DNA of 45,851 nt, from the NCBI GenBank assembly GCA_903864435.1, contig CAIPFY010000206.1, forward strand, positions 1 through 45,851, in the 5' to 3' direction. Below are positions 28,176-38,228 of the stretch, one piece after another. Each line of letters opens with the position of its first letter. Position 1 is the first letter of the stretch. Source of the stretch: an uncultured Chloroflexota bacterium (GTDB lineage: Bacteria > Chloroflexota > Anaerolineae > Aggregatilineales > Phototrophicaceae). The translations under genes and the position numbers were made by a program. The notes beneath the pieces are model-generated. The model made no database searches. It saw only the letters and a program-made list of their open reading frames with translations, and had not been told where the DNA came from.

Positions 28176-28583
28176 GATCGTTTGACTCCCGTCCGGACAA
28201 ATCCGAATATTGAATGAGGCGCAGCGTGTAAGCAAAAATCAGCCCTGTGTGGATCACGCGGGATCACACGCAGAACAGTAAGAAACCGGAATGGCAATGC
28301 CTTCGGCGCTGCACGGTGCGCCGCATCGTTCCGGTAAAGTATCCAGATGTCTTGCGAAGTGGTGTTTGGTGAGCGAGTAGAGCCTAAACCCGGCTAAGAC
28401 AAAAGCCAGATTTAACAGGCATCAACAAACCCGGATGGAAGGAAAGCCATAGGGGAGCAGGTGGTCGGATGTTCGGGTTGAACGATGGCAAAAGTTCGAC
28501 ACACCCATTTAATAGACTATAGCACAATTTTGTGCAGATGTACAGCAAACCGGAGCGCACGGGAACGAACTTCGCACGAGTGA

Positions 28584-28613
28584 TTGACAAGCGTTTGCTT
28601 TTAGGCGTATGCT
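28584..28613 (+). promoter_or_regulatory. Putative sigma70-type promoter
   Basis: TTGACA (28584-28589), 18-bp spacer, TATGCT (28608-28613) upstream of the ORF at 28689. Confidence 0.5.
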
Positions 28614-28688
28614 GACTCCAACATGTTCAAGTAATAAATGCAGTCCAATTGCATTTTTTGCAAGTTCACACCGTTAATCTATTTGTGA

Positions 28689-29117
28689 GTGCTGATGATG
28701 ATTGAGATTCCCAAAAACGTTTGGATTGAAATGCACCGTGATATGCCGACGCCAGACTCGTGCGATGTCATTGTTGAAACCGATACCGGCAAAATGTACA
28801 CGGCGCAGTTCATCACCCCGCCTTACGTGCAGCGTCAGATGCAGTTGAGCTATACGGTCAGCAAACAGCTTCCCGATACGCCGCCGGTGCGTTATGTCGC
28901 TCTCGAAACCCCGCATGTCGTGGTGGAATCGCTGGATCGGGATGTGATCGAAGACATTCTGGACAATCTCCTCGCGCTGGATGTATTCCAGAGCGTGTTC
29001 ACCCTCGTCACCGAACACGAAGATGAGCAACCCGCTCGAACTAGCACCGTTGGCAAACGGGCCACAACCGAGGTTGCGGCAGTCGTTTTGTCGGATGTTC
29101 TGGTAGTGGAAGGGTAA
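28689..29117 (+). CDS. Hypothetical protein
   Basis: 142-aa ORF between a promoter-like sequence and a terminator; codon use consistent with coding. Start may be the ATG at 28695. Confidence 0.65.
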   Translation: MLMMIEIPKNVWIEMHRDMPTPDSCDVIVETDTGKMYTAQFITPPYVQRQMQLSYTVSKQLPDTPPVRYVALETPHVVVESLDRDVIEDILDNLLALDVFQSVFTLVTEHEDEQPARTSTVGKRATTEVAAVVLSDVLVVEG

Positions 29118-29160
29118 AGCGCGAAAAACTCTAACGAATTCGCGTTCATCCGTCTATAAT

Positions 29161-29189
29161 ACGCCAGAGCATTCCACTCTGGCGTTTTT
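29161..29189 (+). terminator. Intrinsic terminator upstream of thrS
   Basis: ACGCCAGAG cattcca CTCTGGCGT TTTTG, 9-bp perfect stem. Confidence 0.75.
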
Positions 29190-29242
29190 GTTTGTGAATC
29201 ACGCGCAGAAATGCGTTCTAGACATCATTTCGTGGAGTAAAC

Positions 29243-31057
29243 ATGGCTAAGTCCAAGCAGCAAGTTCAGGATAGTCTGCTGTATCGCATCCGGCACTCGT
29301 CGGCGCACATCATGGCTGAAGCCATGCTGGAACGCTTTCCAGAAGCGCATATCGCCATCGGCCCCCCCATCGAGGACGGTTTCTACTACGATTTCGCCCT
29401 GCCCCGTCCGGTGAATGACGAGGACATGGCGTGGGTCGAAAACCGCATGAAGGAGATCATTCGCGGCGGGTTCGCTTTCACGGTGAAAGAAGTGTCGCCG
29501 GACGAAGCCCGCACCTTCTTCGCCAAGCAACCGTACAAGATAGAACTGATTAACGATCTGGTGGAAGGCCGCGTGGACGAAAACGGCGCGGAAATCGCCG
29601 CCCCTGCCGAAAAACTCACCTTCTGGACGCAGGACACTTTCACCGATTTGTGCCGGGGGCCGCACGTCGAAAACACGCGCCAAATCAACCCGGACGCGAT
29701 CAGCGTGACGTTCAAGCCGCCTGCGGGCGCATACTGGCGTGGCGACGAGAAGCGCGAACAACTCACCCGTATCTACGGCACGGCATGGGAAACGCCCGAA
29801 CAGATGCAGGAATACCTGCACCTGCTGGAAGAAGCCAAAAAGCGCGATCACCGCATCCTCGGCGAACGGCTGGGGCTGTTCACCATCAGCCAGCTGGTCG
29901 GCAAGGGGCTGCCGCTGTGGAAGCCTTACGGCGCGATCCTGCGCGACACGCTCGAACGCTGGTTGCGGCAGACGCAGATTGACAACGGCTACCTGCCCGT
30001 CGTCACGCCGCACATCGCCAAGCTCGACCTGTATAAAACGTCCGGTCACTACCCGTACTACAAAGACAGCCAGTACGCGCCGATCAAGGTAGATGACGAC
30101 GAGTTCCTGCTCAAGCCGATGAACTGCCCTCACCACATCATGATCTACAAGAGCGAGATGCGCTCCTACCGCGATCTGCCGCTGCGCCTCGCGGAGTTCG
30201 GCACGGTCTATCGCTACGAACAATCGGGCGAACTGAACGGCCTCACCCGCGTGCGCGGCTTCACGGTGGATGATGCCCATCTGTTCGTCGCGCCCAACCA
30301 ACTGCTAGAGGAATTCAAGAAGGTTGTCAGCCTGATCCAGAACATCTTCAACTCGCTCGGCCTGACCGACTTCCGCGCCCGCGTCGGAACCCGCGACCCC
30401 GAAAGCGACAAGTACGTGGGCAGCGATGTGCTGTGGGAACGCGCCACCGCCGCCATCATTCAGGCTTGCGAAGACCTGAAACTCCCCTACACCATCGAAT
30501 CCGGTGAAGCCGCCTTCTACGGCCCCAAGCTGGATTTCATGGTGCGCGACGTGCTAAAGCGCGAATGGCAGTTGGGCACGGTGCAGGTGGACTACAACCT
30601 GCCCGAACGTTTCGACATCGAGTATGTGGCGGAGGACAACACCCGTCCGCGTCCGGTGATGATCCACCGCGCCCCGTTCGGCAGTATGGAACGCTTCATC
30701 GGCATCCTGATCGAACATTTTGCCGGTGTGTTCCCGGTGTGGCTGGCTCCAGTGCAGGTGATGATGGTTCCCATCGCTGACCGCCACTACGAATATGCCG
30801 ACGGCGTAGCGGCGCAGTTACGCTCTGCCGGTGTGCGCGTGGAAGTGGACAAGGGCAAGGGGCGCATGGGCGGCAAAATCCGCGAAGCCCGCGAACGCCA
30901 CATTCCCTACATGCTCATCGTGGGCGACAAAGACATGGAAGCGCAGACGGTCAGCGTCCGTATGCGGACGGATGAAGACCTCGGTGCGCTGCCGCTGGCC
31001 GATTTCCAGAAGATGATCGTCGGCCTGATCGAATCGCACTCGCTTGAGTTGAAGTAG
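29243..31057 (+). CDS. thrS: Threonyl-tRNA synthetase
   Basis: RHSSAHIMAEAML, MNCPHHIMIYKSEMRSYRDLPLRLAEFGTVYRYEQSGELNGLTRVRGFTVDDAH, IHRAPFGSMERFIGILIEHFAG. Confidence 0.97.
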   Translation: MAKSKQQVQDSLLYRIRHSSAHIMAEAMLERFPEAHIAIGPPIEDGFYYDFALPRPVNDEDMAWVENRMKEIIRGGFAFTVKEVSPDEARTFFAKQPYKIELINDLVEGRVDENGAEIAAPAEKLTFWTQDTFTDLCRGPHVENTRQINPDAISVTFKPPAGAYWRGDEKREQLTRIYGTAWETPEQMQEYLHLLEEAKKRDHRILGERLGLFTISQLVGKGLPLWKPYGAILRDTLERWLRQTQIDNGYLPVVTPHIAKLDLYKTSGHYPYYKDSQYAPIKVDDDEFLLKPMNCPHHIMIYKSEMRSYRDLPLRLAEFGTVYRYEQSGELNGLTRVRGFTVDDAHLFVAPNQLLEEFKKVVSLIQNIFNSLGLTDFRARVGTRDPESDKYVGSDVLWERATAAIIQACEDLKLPYTIESGEAAFYGPKLDFMVRDVLKREWQLGTVQVDYNLPERFDIEYVAEDNTRPRPVMIHRAPFGSMERFIGILIEHFAGVFPVWLAPVQVMMVPIADRHYEYADGVAAQLRSAGVRVEVDKGKGRMGGKIREARERHIPYMLIVGDKDMEAQTVSVRMRTDEDLGALPLADFQKMIVGLIESHSLELK

Positions 31058-31065
31058 TTTGAATC

Positions 31066-31102
31066 AAAAAGATTGGGGGGCGCACTACCCCCCAATCTTT
31101 TT
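31066..31102. terminator. Bidirectional intrinsic terminator
   Basis: AAAAAGATTGGGGGG cgcacta CCCCCCAATCTTTTT: 15-bp perfect stem between convergent genes. Confidence 0.92.
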
Positions 31103-31104
31103 TC

Positions 31105-33036
31105 TCACCCCGAAACTGTAATCGTCACCAACCGATAAGCGCCATCCGCTTGCGTAGCAAGGCGCTCACCCGTCACGAAATTATACAATCCCACATACAC
31201 CGGATACTCGCCAGCCGGCAAATCCGCTGGTAGCGTCAGGCTCAATTCGCGGCTGATGAGCGTTTCAGCCGGATCATCCCATGTCAGGGTCGGACGTTCC
31301 GGCGCAACCGGCGCGCCGTCGGCCTGCGTGAGTACCTGATCGTCCGTTTCGGGCGTCAGATGGATGAACAGCGAGTAATTATCATCAGGCGATTGAGATG
31401 CGTTCCAGTAAAACCGGAAATTCAGCACATCACCCGCCTTCGCCCTATCCGTATTCAGGTCATACCCTATCAGGTGAATAGCCTCACCAAACGGCACAGC
31501 CGTCTCGTGCTGCATCCGCCACAGCCGGAACACCGCCATCTGCGGGCCGCGCATCGCCGCGCCGCCAAAATCGCGCAGGCGCAGCATTTGTTCCAGATAA
31601 GCCTGTCCTTCCGGGGATTGGTCTAGCTTCTGAATGGCATCTACCGACAGCACGGCATACGACATGCCGCGTTGCGTGCGCCACTCCTCCAGCGAGTAGT
31701 CCAGCAGGGTGTTGCCCTGCCACCAATCCACCCACTGACGAGAAGGTATCCCGCCCCAGATCGGGTTGAAAGTCTTATGATTCTCGTCATCCACAATCAC
31801 GGTGCCGGATTCAAGGCTGGCATCGAACCATTGGCGCATTTGAACGCGACTGTCTGGCAAACGGCGATTTTGCACCAGTTTCCAGTCCGCGCTCACTTGC
31901 GACAGCCATGCGAAGCAGACCAGCAGGCCGACAGCCAGCAACCCGCGCCAGCGCAGCACAGGCCAACGGGGCGAAAAATGCCCCACCGCCTGAACCACCT
32001 GCCAGACCGACAGCCCTAGAAACACGCAAACGATAGCCGTTGCAGGCAGAACGTAGCGGACAGTACTCGGCGTGACTTCGTTATACGAGCTAACCAACCA
32101 CGGGAACGCGATCACCACTGACAAGCCCATCCCGACCATCGGCGCGGACACCGTTGGTAAAGCGCGGCGGCGGGCATACCCGTAAGCGAGTATCCCCAGC
32201 CCCAAGCTGACCGCGCACACGCCCAGCCCCAGCGGTTCAACCGTCTGGATGAGGTTGTGAATTATCCTGCCGATGTCCAGAATATTTCGCATTCCCTCGG
32301 TCTGCACAATCGCGCCCTCGCGCTGGAGGTTGCTGAAATCCACCCCGTAGATGAACACCAGCCACAATCCGGTCAGGCCGATGAGGACTATCTGCGTCGC
32401 CAGTATGCGCCACCGTCGCGGCGGGCGCACAACCCCATACAGCCCGACCAGCCCCCCCGGTAACAGGGCGGGCAAGGCGGGATACTTCATCAGCACCGCG
32501 CCAAGCCCCGCGACCACGCTCCACACAGCCAGCCCCCGCCGCTTCGGGTTCAGCCATGCCAGCGCCGCCAACCAGAAAGCCAGCACCGTGAAAAAGTAGA
32601 TGAACGGGTCAGGTAGGGCATACACGCCATTGTCCAGCACCAGCGGCGCGACTCCCCACGCAGCCCCCGCCACAATCCCCGCCAGCGCCCCACCCGCCAA
32701 GCGTGCCGAAAGCGCAACGACGACCAGCGTAGCCAGATTCACAAGGGCGGCGACCACACGAAAGAAACCAGTCGTTGCCGCCAATCCACTTTGACCGGCA
32801 GCCTCCAGAATGGGCTGTACAACCGCGTGCAGCGCCACATAAGCCGGCGGAATGCCGTCATAGTAGCCACTAGGCTGAATGAGGCCGCGCCATTCCTGCC
32901 CCCCCACAAAGTAAGCCGGTTCGTCTGGATGATCCACATACGGCAGGCTGAATGCGTAGCTCAAGACGCGCAGGCCACCGGCGACAATCAGCACGAACAG
33001 GATACACAGCCAGAACAACCGGTTCTCGTTATTCAA
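31105..33036 (-). CDS. GT39-like integral membrane glycosyltransferase
   Basis: N-terminal YVDHPDEPAYFVGG acidic motif after first TM, about 9-11 TM segments, soluble C-terminal beta domain. Confidence 0.75.
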   Translation of the reverse strand: MNNENRLFWLCILFVLIVAGGLRVLSYAFSLPYVDHPDEPAYFVGGQEWRGLIQPSGYYDGIPPAYVALHAVVQPILEAAGQSGLAATTGFFRVVAALVNLATLVVVALSARLAGGALAGIVAGAAWGVAPLVLDNGVYALPDPFIYFFTVLAFWLAALAWLNPKRRGLAVWSVVAGLGAVLMKYPALPALLPGGLVGLYGVVRPPRRWRILATQIVLIGLTGLWLVFIYGVDFSNLQREGAIVQTEGMRNILDIGRIIHNLIQTVEPLGLGVCAVSLGLGILAYGYARRRALPTVSAPMVGMGLSVVIAFPWLVSSYNEVTPSTVRYVLPATAIVCVFLGLSVWQVVQAVGHFSPRWPVLRWRGLLAVGLLVCFAWLSQVSADWKLVQNRRLPDSRVQMRQWFDASLESGTVIVDDENHKTFNPIWGGIPSRQWVDWWQGNTLLDYSLEEWRTQRGMSYAVLSVDAIQKLDQSPEGQAYLEQMLRLRDFGGAAMRGPQMAVFRLWRMQHETAVPFGEAIHLIGYDLNTDRAKAGDVLNFRFYWNASQSPDDNYSLFIHLTPETDDQVLTQADGAPVAPERPTLTWDDPAETLISRELSLTLPADLPAGEYPVYVGLYNFVTGERLATQADGAYRLVTITVSG

Positions 33037-33105
33037 CAGAATCTACCTTTGCACACACAACCCTCTGTGATGGACACCCCACGCCGCATAGCGCCTGCAT
33101 CGCGC

Positions 33106-34113
33106 TCAATGCGGACGCAACAACTCCATCAGTTCGGCGGCAGGCGGCAGCACAAGCCCCGTCACCGACTGAACACGCACCAACGCCCGTTCCATGCGCG
33201 GCAGCAACGCAGCGCCAGCGCCATTTTGCAGCACGCGGTTCACGCGCAAACTCTGTGACAGTTCCACCAGCCAGCGCAGATGCGCCATCACGGTGAAGTA
33301 ATCCAGTTCTTCCAGCCGGGTTTCGCTCAGTCGTTCATATTCAGCGACAGTGAAGGCACTCATGGAGGACTGCCCTTCGCGTTCCAGCAACGCCAGCAAC
33401 CACCCCACATCTGCCCGTGCATCCCCGATCTGCCAGCCCCAATCAATCACCGTCAGCCGACCATCGTCGCCGAGCAGCACATTCCCCGGATGAAAATCGC
33501 GGTGGTTGATGCGCGGGCGATCACACGGGACGCGCTCGCGGTGTTCATGCAGCCATGCCTGCACCGCTGCCAGCGCCGGAACTGGTGCAGTCAGCGATTT
33601 CAGTTGATACAACTCACGCTTAATCAGCGTAAGCTCGTCTTTGACCATCAGGTTTTCGACCAGCGCCTTCGCGTTCATGGTGTGCAAATCCACCAGCAGG
33701 CGAACGAACGGCGTCAGCAGCGCCCGCTGCTCGGACTCGTCCACCGCGTTCAGCAGATCGTGCAACGGCTGACCGGGAGCGCGTTCCATCAAAATGAACG
33801 GCTGTCCCACAAATTCCGGTTCGGTCTCGTGAATGATCGGGCGCGGCACCGGATACCCCCGGTAATGGAGTTGGTTCAGCGCGTGGCGCTCTTTTAAGGT
33901 TCGATCTTTGCCGTTAATATCATCGGTAAAGACCTTCAGTACCAGCGATTCCTGTTGCGCCGCGTCCCCGTCACCGTACTGGAACACCAGTCCGTACACG
34001 CTACTTTCCGGTTTGGCGGCTAAAAGAGTAAAATCGGTGATCTTCAAGTTCGGGTACTGTTCAAAGTGGTTGAGGCTGTACAATTGCAGGCGGGATTGAA
34101 GTTCGCTTGTCAT
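33106..34113 (-). CDS. Phosphotransferase (APH/choline kinase-like family)
   Basis: INHRDFHPGNVLLGDDGRLTVIDWGW; QPFILMERAPGQPL hinge. Confidence 0.88.
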   Translation of the reverse strand: MTSELQSRLQLYSLNHFEQYPNLKITDFTLLAAKPESSVYGLVFQYGDGDAAQQESLVLKVFTDDINGKDRTLKERHALNQLHYRGYPVPRPIIHETEPEFVGQPFILMERAPGQPLHDLLNAVDESEQRALLTPFVRLLVDLHTMNAKALVENLMVKDELTLIKRELYQLKSLTAPVPALAAVQAWLHEHRERVPCDRPRINHRDFHPGNVLLGDDGRLTVIDWGWQIGDARADVGWLLALLEREGQSSMSAFTVAEYERLSETRLEELDYFTVMAHLRWLVELSQSLRVNRVLQNGAGAALLPRMERALVRVQSVTGLVLPPAAELMELLRPH

Positions 34114-34188
34114 ACTCAATTCTCTCTGCTTGTTAGACTCTCGCATCCTATCAAACCCGGACAGGGTGGACAAGAGGGGTATTACGTC

Positions 34189-35052
34189 ATGGAAACGCAG
34201 GCGTTGACATTCATGCTCACAAAGGTTCTCGGTGGGCGTGTGCGTGAGTTGACTGGCCTTTCCGGGGGTTCGATCAGTCAGGTTTTCCAAGTCCAGATGA
34301 CCGATGGGCGAGTAGCTGTCGCCAAATGGGCGCAAGACAACCCCGGCGCGATGCTGACCATCGAAGCCAACATGCTGCGCTACCTGCGAACAAACACCGT
34401 TCTGCCCATCCCCGAAGTGTTACATGCCACGCCGGATTTGCTCATCATGAGCCACATCGAGGGCAGCAGTTTCCTGAGCGCCGCTGCACAGGCACACGCC
34501 GCCGAACTCATCGCAGGGCTACACACTATTCGTGGGCAATCTTTTGGCTTTCAGTACACCACCCTGATCGGCGGCCTGCCACAGCCCAACCCGCAAACCG
34601 CCTACTGGATTCCGTTCTTCCGCGAACACCGCCTGCTTTATATGGCGCGGGAAGCCCATCATGCCGAAAAACTCCCCCAATGGCTGCGCACGCGCATCGA
34701 AAAAATGGCCGGTAGTCTGGAACGCTGGCTGACCGAACCGGAGTATCCCGCCCTGATTCATGGCGACCTGTGGACAACCAACATCCTCGCACAGGGCAAA
34801 GTCATAACCGGATTCATTGATCCCGCCATTTACTTCGCGCACCCCGAAATCGAGTTGGCCTTCAGCACCTTGTTCGACACCTTCGACGAGTCCTTTTTTG
34901 ACCGCTACAACGAAATACGCCCGATTCAACCCGGTTTCTTCGAGGAACGGCGCGACATCTATAATCTCTATCCGCTACTGGTGCATGTGAGGTTGTTCGG
35001 CGGGGGTTATGTGAACGCGCTGGATCGAATTGTGACCCGTTTCGGCTTCTAA
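34189..35052 (+). CDS. Fructosamine kinase family protein
   Basis: LSGGSISQVFQVQMTDGRVAVAKW, LIHGDLWTTNILAQGKVITGFIDPAIYFAHPEIELAFSTLF. Confidence 0.88.
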   Translation: METQALTFMLTKVLGGRVRELTGLSGGSISQVFQVQMTDGRVAVAKWAQDNPGAMLTIEANMLRYLRTNTVLPIPEVLHATPDLLIMSHIEGSSFLSAAAQAHAAELIAGLHTIRGQSFGFQYTTLIGGLPQPNPQTAYWIPFFREHRLLYMAREAHHAEKLPQWLRTRIEKMAGSLERWLTEPEYPALIHGDLWTTNILAQGKVITGFIDPAIYFAHPEIELAFSTLFDTFDESFFDRYNEIRPIQPGFFEERRDIYNLYPLLVHVRLFGGGYVNALDRIVTRFGF

Positions 35053-35059
35053 GGGGAAT

Positions 35060-35085
35060 GTGGGCAGCCTGTGACAGCCGCCCAC
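35060..35085. terminator. Hairpin between convergent genes
   Basis: GTGGGC a GC ... GC c GCCCAC; no U-tract. Confidence 0.4.
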
Positions 35086-35104
35086 CAGCCATACAGGGAA
35101 AAAC

Positions 35105-35536
35105 CTAGCTCACCAGTGTGGCGTTCAGTTCCAGCGGAACGGCAGCCAGCGCCCGCGAAATCGGGCAACCGACCTTGGATTTCTGCGCCAGTTCATCAAA
35201 CTGCGCCTGACCCACACCCGGCACTTGCGCTTCCACGACCAGTTCGATCTTTTCGATCACCGGCCCCTTGTCATCGCGCCCGAAGTGTACCTTAGCCGAA
35301 GCCTGCACCTGCACCGGCGGGAAGCCCGCGTTGGTGAGCTGTGCCGCGAGGAACATCGCGTAGCAGCTGGCATGAGCCGCGCCAATCAGTTCTTCAGGAT
35401 TGGTCATGCTCATATCATCTTCAAAGCGCGATTTGAATGTATACGGCGCTTGCAGCGTACCCGTACCCACCGAGAACGATCCCGAACCCTCTTTAAGCGT
35501 GCCTAGCCACACCGCTGCTGCTGTTTTAACGGCCAT
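35105..35536 (-). CDS. OsmC-family peroxiredoxin
   Basis: TNPEELIGAAHASCYAMFLAAQL and second Cys region SKVGCPISRAL. Confidence 0.93.
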   Translation of the reverse strand: MAVKTAAAVWLGTLKEGSGSFSVGTGTLQAPYTFKSRFEDDMSMTNPEELIGAAHASCYAMFLAAQLTNAGFPPVQVQASAKVHFGRDDKGPVIEKIELVVEAQVPGVGQAQFDELAQKSKVGCPISRALAAVPLELNATLVS

Positions 35537-35716
35537 ACCCGTATCCTCCAATAAACCCCCGCGACCCTGCGCGAGATGCCCAACAACCATTTACGATACC
35601 ACAAGCAAAGCGCACTTCAACCTAATGTTCAATGAGAATAACCAACCACCTTTCGCCACGCCGCCGCTTTTGTGTTAGTTTCTACAGTTGAGGCAGTTCT
35701 CCGAAATGAGGTCACT

Positions 35717-36493
35717 ATGCGTCTGGCTGTTTTATCGGATATTCACGGCAATCTCGCCGCACTGGAGGCAGTGCTGGCGGATTTGAGCGCGGCAGGCGGC
35801 GCGGATGCGACATGGTGCTTGGGCGATCTGGCGGCTTTCGGCCCCCGCCCTACCGAGTGCATCCGCCGCATCCGGTCACTGGCTGAAACGGACGAAGGCA
35901 AACGGTTCAAGGTGATCGGCGGCAATACCGACCGCTATCTCGTCACCGGCGAACGCCTGAAAACCCCCGCCGCCAAAGACGAGGAGTCACTCCGCGCCCT
36001 ATCCGCCATTTGGCAAGCCCGCGATAGCGCCTTGAACTGGGCAACAGCACAGCTTTCGTGGGACGACTACGAATACCTGAAAAAGATCAACCATCAGGAA
36101 CTGTCCAAGAGCATCCCCGGCTACGGGACGGTGATCGGCTACCACGCCATCCCCGGTAATGACGAGGCCATCCTCGCGCCGGACACGCCGGACGAAGAAG
36201 CCCGCGATTTCCTGCTAGACCGCGAAGGCCGCCTCGCCATCGGTGGGCATACGCACCTGCAAATGGATCGCACCCTCAAAGGCTGGCACGTGGTCAATGT
36301 GGGCAGCATCGGCATGCCGTTCGACCAACCGGGCAGCGCGGCCTATGGCCTGTTCACCTTCGACGGCGACTCGCTGACAGTTGACCTGCGCCGCGTGCCG
36401 TTCGATATCGAAGCCGTGATTGCCGACCTGAACGCAGTGGGCTATCCGGCGGTCAACTGGACAGCAGCGCGGCTGCGCCCGAAGGTGGGGTAA
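35717..36493 (+). CDS. Metallophosphoesterase (YfcE/DUF2436-like phosphodiesterase)
   Basis: RLAVLSDIHGNLAALEAVL, WCLGDLAAFGP, GGNTDRY, GGHTHLQM, NVGSIGMPFD. Confidence 0.9.
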   Translation: MRLAVLSDIHGNLAALEAVLADLSAAGGADATWCLGDLAAFGPRPTECIRRIRSLAETDEGKRFKVIGGNTDRYLVTGERLKTPAAKDEESLRALSAIWQARDSALNWATAQLSWDDYEYLKKINHQELSKSIPGYGTVIGYHAIPGNDEAILAPDTPDEEARDFLLDREGRLAIGGHTHLQMDRTLKGWHVVNVGSIGMPFDQPGSAAYGLFTFDGDSLTVDLRRVPFDIEAVIADLNAVGYPAVNWTAARLRPKVG

Positions 36494-36498
36494 TCACG

Positions 36499-37134
36499 AT
36501 GGAAGGCGACAAGACCGAAAAGCTACTAAGCGAACTGCAAGGCGAACAGGATTACGGCATTTTTCTGGCGGCGCAGATGAGCGGCGTCCCCGGCGAAATT
36601 CAACTCATGGTGCAAACCGCCCGTTTCGATGAAGCGCAGCAAGGGCTGAAGCCCCGCGCACAGTACATCATCCGGGCGCTGAACGTTGTTGAACAGCGCA
36701 TGAGCCTCGGCGTGTTCGGGCGGATGTTCATCGCCCCCGAACATCCCCTGCTCTATCACTACAACGAACCTCGTTTTGCCGTCCATTTTGAAGGCCAGCC
36801 CAAAGACGTGTTTGAGCTTGTCCTCGATATTCAACAGGGCTACCTCAGCACCTTTGGCCCGTGGCGCGAAATCGCCCGCGATCTGAACCGGCAGCAACCA
36901 CTGGTCAACCTGCTTCAGTCCGGCGGCGGCGTACTGGGGACGATGCCCAAACCGGCAGCGGAACGCATGACGCGCATTTTCGCCCATCACGGCATGGCGG
37001 CGCATCTGGAAGAGGAAGAAACGTATGATAAAGATGATGAGCATGGTCGTTCGCGCCGCATGAAACTGATGGGCATTGACGACTCGTACTTCATCGCGCT
37101 CGATTTCAGCGTGGACGAAATGGGCAAAATATAA
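36499..37134 (+). CDS. Hypothetical protein
   Basis: 211-aa ORF 5 nt after metallophosphoesterase stop; no family recognised. Confidence 0.7.
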   Translation: MEGDKTEKLLSELQGEQDYGIFLAAQMSGVPGEIQLMVQTARFDEAQQGLKPRAQYIIRALNVVEQRMSLGVFGRMFIAPEHPLLYHYNEPRFAVHFEGQPKDVFELVLDIQQGYLSTFGPWREIARDLNRQQPLVNLLQSGGGVLGTMPKPAAERMTRIFAHHGMAAHLEEEETYDKDDEHGRSRRMKLMGIDDSYFIALDFSVDEMGKI

Positions 37135-37169
37135 ATTTTGAAAAGATGTGTGCGTGAAAGGATTGTGAC

Positions 37170-37937
37170 ATGGAACTCCAAAACAATGTGGCACTGGTGA
37201 CGGGTGGCGCGTCCGGCTTAGGTGAAGCCTGTGTCCGCCGTTTCGCGGCGGCGGGCGCGAATGTCGTGATTCTGGATCGGGACGGTGAACGCGGCAAGGC
37301 GCTGGAAAGCGAACTGGGCGCGGCGGTGCGTTTCGCGCAGGCCGATGTCACCAGCGAAGCCGATGTGACCGCCGCGATCCAACTAGCCTACGACACCTTC
37401 GGGACGCTCGGCGTGGTGGTGAACTGTGCCGGCGTGGGCTGGGCCAGTCGCACCGTGAGCAAAGAGGGGCCGCATCCGCTAGACTTGTTTGAAACCGTCA
37501 TCAAGATCAACCTGATCGGCACGTTCAACGTCATCCGGTTGGCGGCGGCACGCATGGGACAGAACGCGCCCAACGGCGAAGGCGAGCGCGGGGTCATCAT
37601 CAACACCGCCTCGGTAGCGGCCTACGATGGACAAATCGGGCAGGCGGCCTATTCCGCCTCCAAAGGCGGCATCGTCGGCATGACGCTGCCCATCGCCCGC
37701 GACCTGTCGCGCATGGGGATTCGCGTGATAACCATCGCCCCCGGCATCTTTGAAACGCCGATGGTGGCGATGATGACGCCGGAAGTCCGCGCTTCGCTCG
37801 GCGCACAGGTTCCGTTCCCCGCCCGTCTGGGGCGACCTGCCGAATACGCACAGCTTGCACAGAGCATCCTTGAGAATCCGTTCCTGAACGGCGAAGTCAT
37901 CCGGTTGGATGGCGCGGTACGCCTTTCGCCCAAGTAA
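37170..37937 (+). CDS. SDR-family oxidoreductase (3-hydroxyacyl-CoA dehydrogenase type-2-like)
   Basis: [58 protein letters not shown]. Confidence 0.93.
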   Translation: MELQNNVALVTGGASGLGEACVRRFAAAGANVVILDRDGERGKALESELGAAVRFAQADVTSEADVTAAIQLAYDTFGTLGVVVNCAGVGWASRTVSKEGPHPLDLFETVIKINLIGTFNVIRLAAARMGQNAPNGEGERGVIINTASVAAYDGQIGQAAYSASKGGIVGMTLPIARDLSRMGIRVITIAPGIFETPMVAMMTPEVRASLGAQVPFPARLGRPAEYAQLAQSILENPFLNGEVIRLDGAVRLSPK

Positions 37938-37964
37938 TCATCATTCATATGGGGAGTTGGGAAT

Positions 37965-38171
37965 ATGTCGAAATGGGAATATCTGGTGATCTTCATTCAA
38001 GCGCAGCAAGCCAACGCCGCCGCGCAAGAGATGGGCGCGGTGCCACACCTCAACGCCGATAAATTCACCGAAGAATTGAACCGCCATGCGACGGCGGGAT
38101 GGGAACTCATGCAGTTCGAGTGGGTCGGGGATGACGGCGCTCGCGCCATCTTCAAGCGCCCACGCGGATAG
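37965..38171 (+). CDS. Small DUF4177-like protein
   Basis: MSKWEYLVIF...LNRHATAGWELMQFEWVGDDGARAIFKRP pattern. Confidence 0.65.
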   Translation: MSKWEYLVIFIQAQQANAAAQEMGAVPHLNADKFTEELNRHATAGWELMQFEWVGDDGARAIFKRPRG

Positions 38172-38184
38172 CACACACAGCGCA

Positions 38185-38215
38185 GGCGGCTTCCGTTCCA
38201 ACAGCAGAAGCCGCC
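38185..38215. terminator. Hairpin between convergent genes
   Basis: GGCGGCTTC (38185-38193) / GAAGCCGCC (38207-38215), 9-bp perfect stem. Confidence 0.5.
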
Positions 38216-38228
38216 CGCGCACACGCGC

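Noticed and set aside
28384-28590. 68-aa minus-strand ORF in the large intergenic region
   Set aside because: Short, no recognisable domain or ribosome-binding site, and it overlaps the putative structured region; not supported as a gene.
29118-29242. T-box or other thrS leader riboswitch
   Set aside because: Only about 125 nt available, with a simple 9-bp terminator hairpin; no T-box consensus (AGGGUGGNACCGCG) or specifier-loop architecture seen.
29225-30301. 358-aa minus-strand ORF opposite thrS
   Set aside because: Antisense shadow of an unambiguous threonyl-tRNA synthetase.
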